Assembly: GCA_004431415.1 (NCBI GenBank)
Contig: QPMI01000077.1
Location: 1 to 33,088, forward strand
DNA length: 33,088 bases
Source of the DNA: Cyanophora paradoxa
Taxonomy: Eukaryota > Glaucocystophyceae > Cyanophorales > Cyanophoraceae
Direction of reading: 5' to 3'
In this document: positions 1 through 8,302 of the stretch, piece after piece
Layout of the letters: each line of letters begins with the position of its first letter
How positions within the stretch are numbered: the stretch's first letter is position 1
Notes under the pieces: generated by a model
What the model was told of the DNA's origin: nothing
What the model saw: only the letters and a program-made list of their open reading frames with translations
Databases searched by the model: none
Translations under genes and position numbers: made by a program

Positions 1-293
1 AAAAAATGGTATATTGGGCGTTCTGCCCCACAATACCATATATCGTCTCACATCTTATAGAATTTCATAAATCCTTACCATAACCGATTTTTCGATTCAT
101 TTGACACGATAATATACGGAATTTCTCGATTGTCGTACTTTGATCGAAAAAATACACCAAACCAACACCAAACCAACACCAAACCAACACCACACCAATA
201 CCAAACCAACACCACACCAATTCCCCACGTAATCCCACCGATTCAAAACCAAAATTTCATTTTCTTCGATTACCTGTATTCACCCTATCGAAT
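1..293 (+). repeat. Left terminal inverted repeat of the Polinton
   Basis: By eye these 293 bases match the reverse complement of 11123-11415 without a mismatch, and identity stops sharply at the inner edge (after TATCGAAT). The outermost 39 bases can fold imperfectly: ATGGTAT at 6-12 pairs with ATACCAT at 33-39, with GC-rich inner arms. Positions 156-221 hold six tandem 11-bp units. An ORF at 130-333 lies mostly inside the repeat, recurs in the right copy and has low-complexity N/Q/T/P content, so it is probably not a gene. Confidence 0.95.
156..221 (+). repeat. 11-bp tandem repeat inside the TIR
   Basis: Six head-to-tail 11-bp units alternate between ACCAAACCAAC and ACCACACCAAT. The mirror copy lies at 11195-11260. 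The period is close to one helical turn, so one face of the DNA would carry the same sequence repeatedly. This would fit a protein-binding array for terminal protein or integrase, which is inference. Confidence 0.85.
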
Positions 294-335
294 ACGTTTT
301 AATCACATAAAGATTTATCTAAACTTCTGTTAAAA

Positions 336-674
336 ATGGAACCCAAACCAAAAGCAACCCGTTATTATATTGTCTCACGTTACGAGGATCGTAAAGAAGT
401 TAAACAAATGGGTGGTCGATGGGATCCGGATACTCACCTTTGGTATACAACCAAGAAAGACAGTGAATTACTCAAAAAGTTTAAACAACTTTCAAAAGAA
501 GAAGTAAAAGGAATCGATCAAATTGTATATATTACGGTTCCTTATAGCGAAAAAGAAGAAGCGAAACAATACGGCGCACGATGGGATAATGAAAATGGAA
601 CGTGGTTTATGCGTGGTATCCACCATAACGAGGTTTTCGAAAAATACAAACCGATTAAATTCATCGACGAGTAA
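336..674 (+). CDS. Small protein with two DUF5710-like repeats
   Basis: This 112-residue protein consists of two copies of one module, at about residues 10-40 and 64-94. Each has an aromatic/hydrophobic strand, a charged helix-like stretch, a G-G/A-RWD turn and a final W-[YF] strand (GGRWDPDTHLWY and GARWDNENGTWF). The pattern is that of DUF5710, a small domain of unknown activity found alone or attached to DNA-processing proteins. It is the first gene inside the left terminal repeat. Its last 14 bases overlap the 3' end of the convergent integrase remnant (from 661). The ATG at 336 follows an AT-rich leader and is the only sensible start. A role in DNA handling is a guess from family associations. 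The reading frame is intact, unlike the neighbouring integrase. Confidence 0.75.
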   Translation: MEPKPKATRYYIVSRYEDRKEVKQMGGRWDPDTHLWYTTKKDSELLKKFKQLSKEEVKGIDQIVYITVPYSEKEEAKQYGARWDNENGTWFMRGIHHNEVFEKYKPIKFIDE

Positions 675-1716
675 GCCCGCTCCTTAAATTATACTTCTTT
701 CGAACTACAACCTTCCTATTTGGTTTAATCCCTTCTTTCGCTACTAATCTATTTACCTTTGTTGTTTTTCTAACTCTCTCTACGCGTTTCTGTGTGGGAA
801 TCTTAACAATTGCGTCCTTATCTACCTTCTGTAACTCGTTCATCTTAAAGTTTCTACGCACCTCTTTGGGAGTCTCTCCTTCGTTCTCTTCCAATAAACT
901 AAATCGATTACCTACTTTACCTGCTACCTTGTAAACCTGCTTCGTGTATCTTGCACCTTCCTTATCGAATACCTTCTTTTCTGTCACAGCACGAACATAA
1001 TCACCCTCTTTAAAAGTGGGCATCTGCTCCTTAATTCTCTTGTTATGCACAGCATCCCTGAAATATATGAACGACTGCTTTTCGTTATTACCATACACTG
1101 CATTGGTGAATCATTCTTTAAAGAAACATGAGGTGAATTATTGTAAGTCATTAAAACGTCTTTATAGTATTCTGTCCACTTTGGGTTTCCACTTGATGTA
1201 ATCGCCTTTCTTAAATATTGCTTGAATGTCCTTGTGAACCTATCGATAATCCCAATTTATCGCCTACTGTTATGTGGTCATTCTTAGCTACGTCTGTATA
1301 GAGTGTTACATTGTTCTCCTCACACCATTTACGATACATTTCAGCTGAAAACTCATTATCTCCTGCGATCGCATTCACCTTACCTGCTTCAACCTTGAAC
1401 CTATTGAGAATCTCTATTTTCGAGTCTCCATTTTGAATGGATACACGAACGCTTTACGACTCAATATGTCAATAAATCCCATCATCCTGTCGATTCCATT
1501 ATTTCCCGTTTTGTAGTTCTTGAAAAATATCACGTCCACCTGGAAGGAATTAGGCGGCGCTACTATTCTGAGAAATGTCTTCTGCTTTTTGGGTTTCTTA
1601 AAGATCTGGTCGATCTCTTGATTTTTAAAACGTTTCCGTAGTTCTTCTTCATCAAATTTAACACCATCATTAATTAGTTTCTGTCGATATTTGGTATAGC
1701 TAAGCACCTGATCCAT
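661..1716 (-). pseudogene. Retroviral-type (RVE) integrase, broken by frameshifts
   Basis: The minus strand encodes a Polinton-like integrase in four frame segments. The segment at 1716-1414 begins MDQVLSYTKY and holds the first catalytic aspartate in FQVDVIFF. After a TAG at about 1411-1413, another frame carries the second aspartate in AGDNEF and a K-NDH motif. Near 1245 the frame changes again and continues with IIDRFTRTFK, where related integrases usually have the third acidic residue (often E, here D), then YNNSPH. Near 1095 it changes once more into 1098-661, a basic C-terminal region containing an SH3/chromo-like stretch (FKEGDYVRA) and ending NLRSGLTRR. The joins look like single-base indels, so this is either recent decay or unpolished sequence. 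The function is insertion of element DNA into the chromosome. It lies just downstream of the polymerase, on the same strand. Confidence 0.85.
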
Positions 1717-1724
1717 TTATATAT

Positions 1725-4700
1725 CTACTGGGTTTTTGTTTGCGGCACACTTAGCGAGCGATAGTGTCCAATCGCAAGAGTAGAATAGAGATCTTCACAG
1801 AGATACCTCTTAGTATCGAGCGCATTAAATGCCCGTTTCTTCATTTCCTGCGTTGTTACTTCGTGGTTCTTTGATCGGAAACCTCTAACTGTTACTTGCT
1901 CTTGCTCCTGCATTGGATTCATGACAGTGTTGTAGAATTGCTGGAACTCTAACCTATTCTGCACTACTGACCTCTGAACTCCCTTCAACTTTTTAACAGT
2001 TTTCTTCTCCGAATCTTTTTCGAGACCAAGAGCCTTCACATTCAACTCCTTCTTATAAGAATATGCCTTTGGCTTGTATCCCGCGAATCCTGTAACAATG
2101 TAATCGCTGCTGTCATCCTTGAACAACCCCGGAACCTTCTTATTCTTCGGGTTGTAGCACATGTGTGATTTACTGTAATCGGACTGATCGAACCAATGCG
2201 CGTCTGTATTCATATCCTTATAGATATCTTCGGTTTCGATCACGTAATACAGCGAATCGGTGTCTGTCATCAGAAGTCTCGCACGATCCTTACCATACTT
2301 CTCCATGATGTAATCGTAGTGGAACTCATACATGATCAGTTTCGAAAGATCCAAGATGGCTTGACCGACGAAAATTGGCTTGTCCAACGTAATGGAACCC
2401 TTGTAGAACTCAATGGCTGTGAGATTCTCATTAATGATCTTCATAGTCTTCAACAATGGGTTACCGTTGTGTTTGAGTTGCTTCTTTGGATCACAGCACA
2501 ACTTAATGTTACTGCGCTTCCTCACATTCTCCATAGTCTTACCGAAAACCGAGTTATTCATGAGTTTGTAAAAGTCCTTTTCGAAATCGTTTCGCGCCTG
2601 TGTCCTCAGTTTCGTGTTAAGGTCTATGTAAGGTTTCAACCATTCCGATTGATCGTAAATAACACCACGATGCACTTTCGTAACTTTCATGCCCTTCTTC
2701 ACGTAATACTGCAAGCTCTTGATGTGGAGGATGTAGTTCTTTTTGTCCATCAGATTCGGCACCAACTTACGAGTCTCTGGTAGCTTGTCCTCACCAATCA
2801 TTTCCAATTGCGTAGCTGAAAGCATTTCACGCGTAACTACAAGCGACTCAGGAGCTAACGGAAGATCGTTATGTAGATCGTGTAGATGGGGTGGATACTC
2901 TAAGTCAACCTCCAATGTCGCGCCTTGTTCTCCTTCTGAATCGAACCCCATGTAATCGAAATCATCTATGTTGTCAATCCACTCAAAGTAGCGGTAGGGA
3001 AGCTTGAAACTCATCGCCTTTCCATACAGATTATTTGCATCCCAAGGCATGATATACTTCGTCGGCTTCGATGAATCGTAAGACTCAATGTAGGGGTTGT
3101 TTGCCTCTCCGTATCGATTGAAATTGAAGAAACACCACACGAATTCCCATCTCAAAGAACCGATACATATCGGGGTCATAGAGTTGTTCTATCACAACTC
3201 CTGTATACTTCAACATTGCAAACCACGACAGGTGAGGTGCTGAGACGAAATGGATCGGGTCAATTTCGTATTGCTCATAGCAAACATTGCGGAATGTATC
3301 GAATACATCCGCAAGTAGCGCAACATCGGTAGCAAGGTAGATATCGTGATAGTCTCCGAGCGTCTTACACTTGAAAGCATTCCAAACCTTCACACAATGG
3401 GTGTAATCCTCATCGCTTATCGCTGTGTCGTTCAGTTTCGAGTAAAACGCATCTTTTGGTGGTAATTGCGTCTCATTGAGTTTTTCGAAACTGTCGAGGT
3501 AATCGTAAGGGAAATGTCCTTTTTTCATCAGTAGTTCACGCTGCTGTTTGGTGTATTTCATGGAATCACACCATTCGTTTGTGAACTTGAAATTGTCCTT
3601 TCCAAGATTCTTAACGAGACTGTCGAGACTGGAAGCCATGAAATTCAGAGAATCCAAGAACTTGTAAGCGCCAACATCAAACGTTACGAACTTTTCGAAA
3701 TTCTGCGCAATACAACGAATTTCACCACTGGTATTAGCGAAATCTTTCATTGCTTTGAGAATGTAATGACCATCGTAACCTTTCAGATTGTGGAAAATTA
3801 CGGGAATTTTTGGATTAATGCGACGTTTAAGGTTGCAAGTATTGCAAGCCGCCCCGAGATATTTACCTGTTGTGTGGTCATGATCGCGAACAGGTTTCTC
3901 TCCTATTCTGAAAGGACAACCACAGATATAACACGAGAAAGCGTTTTTGAAATCTTCCTTATCTTCGGAGGTCATTACCATTGGCTCAACAATTCGCAAC
4001 CTGTTGAGAAGGTCAGACTCCATTAAACGCAACGTTTGCATGAAATGCTCCGTAACCTCATCATCGTTCTCTGGGTTTTGCTTCCGATACAAGACCTGCT
4101 TAATGATCTCCCCATTGTGGATAACCATAACCTTGTATCCGCTGGGTATGTGTTTCTGGTATACCTCTGTGTTATCACCGCGTCTCTCTTGCACCTTTTG
4201 TAAGATACATTCGAAATCACCAACAATGAACATCGGATGTCTAACCGTCTTATCTATGTGTTCCCGTGGATTCCATCTAATATCTGAGTCAGGATCGGGC
4301 ATGGTATCAACTGTGGCATTTGGACGATCGTAGCACTTGTTGTATTTAATGTGATTTTCTAAGATTCTCTCAGCCGTGAAACCCCTCAAACACGCCTTAC
4401 AGTAATACTTTGTTCCGTGGTGTGAACTGGGAATGAGTCGTGACAGGCTGGAAATGTAACCGTAATGCATGGTGTCTGATTTCTCATCACCCCAAACAAG
4501 AATGTCAATGGTCTCATGTTGTCTGTTAGGGTCTTTGCATATGTGGATTGGAACAACACGGAGGCTTTTAGTTTCCTTATCCTCTTCGAGAGAGTATACA
4601 TTAATTGGACGTCCCACCATTTTAGAAGCCCTTTCGTATTCACGGGGGTTATTCTTCAATGGGAATTGGAAGCTATCCCAATTAAACTCCTTCTCATACT

Positions 4701-5697
4701 TCCTGTATCTCTTCACATCGTAACGGTGTTTATTGGATAGTTCATGGTGATGTAGTCCAATAATCACCGCCCATGCAAAGCACTTTTGGTCGTCGTTCTG
4801 TGGATTGATAACCGCCTTTTTCGCTTCTATCTCCTTGGGAAGCGGAATGTAAGAGCTACCGGCAATCGGCTGATACGTGAGAATTTGTAGCGAGAACTTT
4901 ATGATATTATCCAACTCACCACTGGGGTGTGATTCGAGAATTTCTTGTAGTTCGTCTACTGACTCATCCACAGTGTTTACGGTTTCGCGCTCATTCACGA
5001 TAAGGAAGTATCGTGTGGGAATTCCCGTATACATGTCGTATCCATATCTGCCCGTGTATCTTCCATTTTCTAAGAGCGGTTTCTTATAAATTGCGGTCAC
5101 GGTCAGATGGAACTTAATACCACGTCTATTCCTCACCGCTTCACGGAAACGACCGTAGAAAGCATTCCATCCTATTATCCTGTCGATGAACTCATGAACC
5201 GATGCTACTTTATTAGTTCTCTGATTCTTCCATGTGACCTCAACCACGAGATTATTCATGGCTTGCATAATTTCAATCTCATTGCGATATCTACGCTCCT
5301 TTGCCCATTCTTGCTTTGCCTTCTGTTTCTCAACATTCTTAGCGGCTCTCTCCGCTCTCTTCTCCTTCTTCTCTTGCTTCCTCTCCGCTCTCTTGTTCCG
5401 CTTCTCAGCGATCCGCTCCGCTTTGGTCTTCTTTTTCCCTTCTCCAATGTCTTCAATGTTACCGAGTCTACCTATTTCGTTCTGCTCATTCAGTCTCCCC
5501 TCACCTCTGCCGATTATGTCTTTGATTGAGTATCTTATGTCTCTCAGAGCATTCGACCGTGGTCTTTTCACGAAAGCAAAGTAACCGAATGCATTGAATT
5601 GCTCCACCGTCATAAAGTCATTTGCGAGGGCATACCCAAGATCAGCAAGTATAAGTCGTCTCTCCTTAGCGTTCTGAATACTAACAGCGCGAGGCAT
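1725..5697 (-). pseudogene. polB: Protein-primed family B DNA polymerase (pPolB), frame broken near 3130
   Basis: This enzyme would copy the linear element from a protein primer. The first frame (5697-3085, 870 residues) holds a Lys/Arg/Glu-rich coiled stretch (about 87-137), a Cys/His cluster CKACLRGF...H..KYNKC (433-455), Exo I VGDFEC (492-497), an endonuclease VII/HNH-like Cys insert (589-622), Exo II NLKGYDGHYI (637-646) and Exo III YLATDVALLAD (787-797). The second frame (to 1725, 484 residues) holds motif A DANNLYG (47-53), motif B around NNSVFGKTMEN (208-218) and motif C DTDSL (306-310). The frames overlap at 3085-3179, and the coding sense crosses between about 3120 and 3145. There the conserved GIRGGV region reads GIRVV, consistent with two missing bases about 17 bp apart. 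All exonuclease and polymerase motifs are otherwise present. TATA-like TATATTATA lies about 15-25 bp upstream of the ATG at 5697. Confidence 0.94.
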
Positions 5698-5967
5698 CTC
5701 TTTGGCGTTCTATAATATATTCAAAGAAAATTATCCTTAAATCATTTTTTCACCTTAACGTCATTTTTTGTCCACGATTCTTTTTCGATTGCGGGCATTT
5801 CGTAAAAATAACAAAAGGGTCGACCATCAATTGGTGAATAGATCTTTTCGATTAAAGTACATCAATCGAGAAGTATCAAAATACGATGGTTCTAAAAATA
5901 ACACGAAGGGGTTTAGCGCGATTGCGCTTATTTGTCTTCTCAGAGCAAGCGCGCCGAGAAAAAAGAT
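5698..5967. other. AT-rich intergenic gap upstream of the polymerase
   Basis: There are 270 bases between the polymerase start and the 3' end of the next minus-strand gene. It contains a TATA-like motif facing the polymerase at about 5711-5722. An ORF of 67 codons on the plus strand (5768-5971) has no recognisable features, and I do not call it a gene. Confidence 0.5.
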
Positions 5968-6222
5968 TTAGATATATTTCGATGGGCGACCCACATTATT
6001 GTAGGGAACACCAAACAAGAACTTAACGAAACAGATCGCATTATTTGAATACGCTCTGTAACTTGCTTGAACTATCTTCATAGAGCGGTTGCATTCATCA
6101 GATTGATATAATTCGAATACCTTCTTGCGCATTTTCTCTTTGTTCTTTTGGAGGGCAATTTTGCCCTTACCGGTTGCCCGATAATTGGCATTCGCGCGCT
6201 TTTGGGCTGCACTGGTCGACAT
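5968..6222 (-). CDS. Small basic protein, unknown function
   Basis: This is an 84-residue protein starting MSTSAAQKRANANYRATGKG. The frame stays open upstream to 6387. I chose the ATG at 6222 because the extension is Cys/Gly-rich and unlike the rest, and because a TATA-like TATATAGT lies on the minus strand about 17-27 bases before this ATG. The first 45 residues are rich in Lys/Arg/Ala/Gln, and the C-terminal half is hydrophobic/aromatic (NNAICFVKFLFGVPY) and ends GRPSKYI. A DNA-binding or virion-core role would suit the charge, but no family is recognised. It is transcribed towards the polymerase gene, on the same strand. Confidence 0.5.
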   Translation of the reverse strand: MSTSAAQKRANANYRATGKGKIALQKNKEKMRKKVFELYQSDECNRSMKIVQASYRAYSNNAICFVKFLFGVPYNNVGRPSKYI

Positions 6223-6568
6223 TTTGGCTATCACTGTTACTATATAGTGAGAAATCTTTAAATGGTTTTCTTCTTTGATATAAACCGCTTTTGAAAAGCT
6301 GTCATTTTTTGCCCCGCCGCATTGGAGCGCTGCGCATCCTTGTGAGACAAGATGCCGGAAAAATAAGCCGAAGGTCTCCGCCTCCACGTTTCTACGATTG
6401 AACCCCGTAGAACAGGTGATTAAAAAGAGTGATACATGGATATCACTACTTTCCTACAACGCCGCTTAGAAAAATAAGCAAACGTGAGCGCAAACTTTCG
6501 GAATGGAGGGTATTGCGCTATTCTTTGAAAAGAAAATTTTAACGTAAGAATGATGCATGAGCCGTCGC
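6223..6568. other. Intergenic stretch without a convincing gene
   Basis: About 346 bases separate two minus-strand genes. It holds the upstream TATA-like region of the small basic gene. An overlapping minus-strand frame at 6466-6669 looks like a shadow of the 197-codon gene. There is no RNA gene or strong repeat. Confidence 0.4.
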
Positions 6569-7162
6569 TTAACGCTTGTAGCCCGGGCGAATACCCAATT
6601 TAGCAAATCCGGAAAGCATCGGCGCTGCATTGGGAATGGAGTTAAGCGGGTCGGATTGCGATGTAGCAACCCTGAGGATAGATTTGTTAAGCACCGGTAA
6701 ATCTGTTTTATTGGATTCTTGGTAATCGATCGTCTTAGCGATTAATTCCGTCGGTGTGTGTTTCTCCTCTTTGATTGGATCGGGAAGGACATCAAACGTA
6801 ACATCGGGTTTCTTGTCTACCTTCTCTTTGGTTATCGGTTGCTCTGTTATCTTCTTCTCTTTCTGCGTCTCATCGGCGATTCCCTCAATGAGACTTTTAG
6901 CGTGTTTGTATGTGATCGTTTTCAGTCCACCGGTTGCTGCTCTGATAAAGTAGCGGTTGCGGTGGTCTTTTTCGGAATACGTGGAATAGAGACGTTCACC
7001 GCCATCGAGAAGTTTAAGAAGAGTTGACTTTTTATCGACCTTATCGATTGTCGCACTCTTAAATTGTCCTTTCTTAATCCCACGCTTTGCACCGGGCATA
7101 CGGTTTAGCGGCACTTGCTCAACTAAGGCGTTACCATCGTTAATGTCCTCTACTGGCGCCAC
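6569..7162 (-). CDS. Hypothetical Polinton protein, possible virion component
   Basis: About 197 residues, hydrophilic, with a Lys-rich N-terminal half (PGAKRGIKKGQFKSAT), a short folded-looking section (residues about 47-95, including RYFIRAATGGLKTITYKHA), a Lys/Glu/Pro/Thr-rich linker (about 97-140) and a C-terminal tail ending AKLGIRPGYKR. The start is uncertain. The codon at 7162 is GTG, and the same frame is open upstream to a TAA near 7250 with no ATG. The first in-frame ATG is at 7099, which would give 176 residues. A frameshift may hide the true start. The position beside the penton and capsid genes suggests a virion or capsid-maturation role. No adenain protease motifs are visible and no family is recognised. 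Confidence 0.55.
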   Translation of the reverse strand: MAPVEDINDGNALVEQVPLNRMPGAKRGIKKGQFKSATIDKVDKKSTLLKLLDGGERLYSTYSEKDHRNRYFIRAATGGLKTITYKHAKSLIEGIADETQKEKKITEQPITKEKVDKKPDVTFDVLPDPIKEEKHTPTELIAKTIDYQESNKTDLPVLNKSILRVATSQSDPLNSIPNAAPMLSGFAKLGIRPGYKR

Positions 7163-7215
7163 AGCATGGGAATTAATCGTATTATTAATACTCTTATCAA
7201 TATCAGCGGTTCCGA

Positions 7216-7629
7216 ATGCCGCGGTTCCTTTCGATTTCTTGTAATGCCTCCGTTATACCGCTCGATCTTCTGTTTAATTCTTACATCCTTCTACATGTCG
7301 ATCCACTCAAAGGAAACTACGTAAGCAAGAATACCAGCGATGATAAAGCGCTTGCTAAAATTGAGATTGACCAGACGGTAGGTAGTCTCCTAAAATACGA
7401 TTCTTCCAATAACTCCATGATCATTCATGAGCAGAACGGATTAGTGGAAGTTGAGACGCTTAAAGTGCGTTTGACGTATTGGAATGGTAACGAAACCGAT
7501 ATAACAACGGATTGGTCGATGACTCTCGAACTGATCACGGAAGATGAAAAGGATCTTACGAAAGCAGCACTGAAAAACGTCATTAGAGATTTAGAAAACG
7601 TCTATTTACCGTTTGGTCGTAATATGTAA
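7216..7629 (+). CDS. Hypothetical protein, beta-rich, near the capsid genes
   Basis: A 137-residue frame on the plus strand. The first 30 residues are hydrophobic (LLFNSYILLHVDP) and could be a membrane-anchor-like segment or a misassigned start. The remainder alternates short hydrophobic and polar stretches typical of beta strands (SMIIHEQNGLVEVETLKVRL, then DWSMTLELI) before a helical, charged tail ending LPFGRNM. It converges on the penton gene, overlapping its 3' end by 24 bases. Its 5' end lies over the open upstream extension of the 6569-7162 gene, so one of the two starts may be wrong. It is possibly a small beta-fold virion protein, which is inference. Confidence 0.5.
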   Translation: MPRFLSISCNASVIPLDLLFNSYILLHVDPLKGNYVSKNTSDDKALAKIEIDQTVGSLLKYDSSNNSMIIHEQNGLVEVETLKVRLTYWNGNETDITTDWSMTLELITEDEKDLTKAALKNVIRDLENVYLPFGRNM

Positions 7630-8250
7630 TATTGCCGAATAATTTTGTGGGGTTATTTCAAATGGCTCGTAAGACACAACCCAAGAATTTCTTAGCGAAA
7701 CCCGTCGAACAAGCGGAACCGGAACGCTGTCGAGGTAATGATTATAAGTAAAACCACCAACAGTAACAGGTGAACCAAGAGGGGTGGATGGATAACCTAA
7801 ACCCGAGCCATTAATTGATGGATCCGGGAAACCTAAGAAATTGGCTAAAATCTGACTACTGAAACGTATAGTAAATGTTGCTTCGCCAATAATCCTTAGT
7901 TTCATTGTGGTAGAGTCGTAAGACACATTGAAATGACGGGTATATGTAGTTCCCGATGCACTGTATGTCTGGGATAACAGTAGAGCATTTAGATAATTCA
8001 CCAAACTCTCTGCTGTGTATGCCCCTTTTGAAATTGTGTTTGATTTAGTTTTGGTTGCCCCTTGTCCATCGAGTGTGGATGTTACAAGCGCTCCGTTTTC
8101 GCTGAGATTGTAAATGTTATTGAACATTTCGAAATTGGTAACGCGACATGCTTTAACATTTTGGATTGCATGGGGAAGTTTGTATGAATAGTTTGTTGGG
8201 GTTCCATCGTCCCGATCCCGGGAATCAATATTTAGATAGTAACGCGTCAT
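7606..8250 (-). CDS. Minor capsid (penton-like) protein
   Basis: A 214-residue protein starting MTRYYLNIDSRDRDDGTPTN. The opening pattern (a hydrophobic strand, then N-D-S-RDR, then a spaced S-Y-K-L-P, then a hydrophobic strand running into FEMFNNIYNLSE) resembles the N-terminal signature of minor capsid/penton proteins of Polintons and nucleocytoplasmic large DNA viruses, which form single jelly-roll vertex pentamers. The remainder is rich in predicted beta segments (MKLRIIGEATFTIRF, NSWVVSYEPFEI). It is divergently paired with the major capsid gene across 52 bases, as expected for co-expressed virion genes. The frame is intact and the length suits a single jelly roll. The assignment rests on motif and position, not on an alignment. 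Confidence 0.7.
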   Translation of the reverse strand: MTRYYLNIDSRDRDDGTPTNYSYKLPHAIQNVKACRVTNFEMFNNIYNLSENGALVTSTLDGQGATKTKSNTISKGAYTAESLVNYLNALLLSQTYSASGTTYTRHFNVSYDSTTMKLRIIGEATFTIRFSSQILANFLGFPDPSINGSGLGYPSTPLGSPVTVGGFTYNHYLDSVPVPLVRRVSLRNSWVVSYEPFEITPQNYSAILHITTKR

Positions 8251-8302
8251 TCTGTTTAATAATGTAATTTAAAAATTTCTTTTCGTATTTTAAACAAAGG
8301 AC
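8251..8302. promoter_or_regulatory. Short divergent promoter region between the penton and major capsid genes
   Basis: Only 52 AT-rich bases separate the start codons of two divergent capsid genes. It contains TTTAATAATGTAATTTAAA and further A/T runs, with no single clear TATA element. A shared bidirectional late promoter is the simplest reading. Confidence 0.5.

Noticed and set aside
130-333. 67-codon N/Q/T/P-rich ORF at the left end
   Set aside because: It lies mainly within the terminal inverted repeat and its 11-bp minisatellite, and the same N-terminal sequence appears at the right end with a different C-terminus.
2196-2955. Plus-strand ORFs antisense to the polymerase
   Set aside because: They lie opposite conserved polymerase motifs and are shadows of that gene.
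3085-3179. Programmed ribosomal frameshift joining the two polymerase frames
   Set aside because: No slippery heptamer or downstream structure is evident, and the conserved GIRGGV region itself is disrupted, fitting two small deletions or errors better.
5768-5971. 67-codon plus-strand ORF upstream of the polymerase
   Set aside because: No protein-like pattern, AT-rich promoter context, and antisense to a probable promoter region.
6370-6430. tRNA-like T-arm (GGTTCAATC between short complementary arms)
   Set aside because: The stem and loop lengths do not fit a T-arm, and no acceptor, D or anticodon arms are present.
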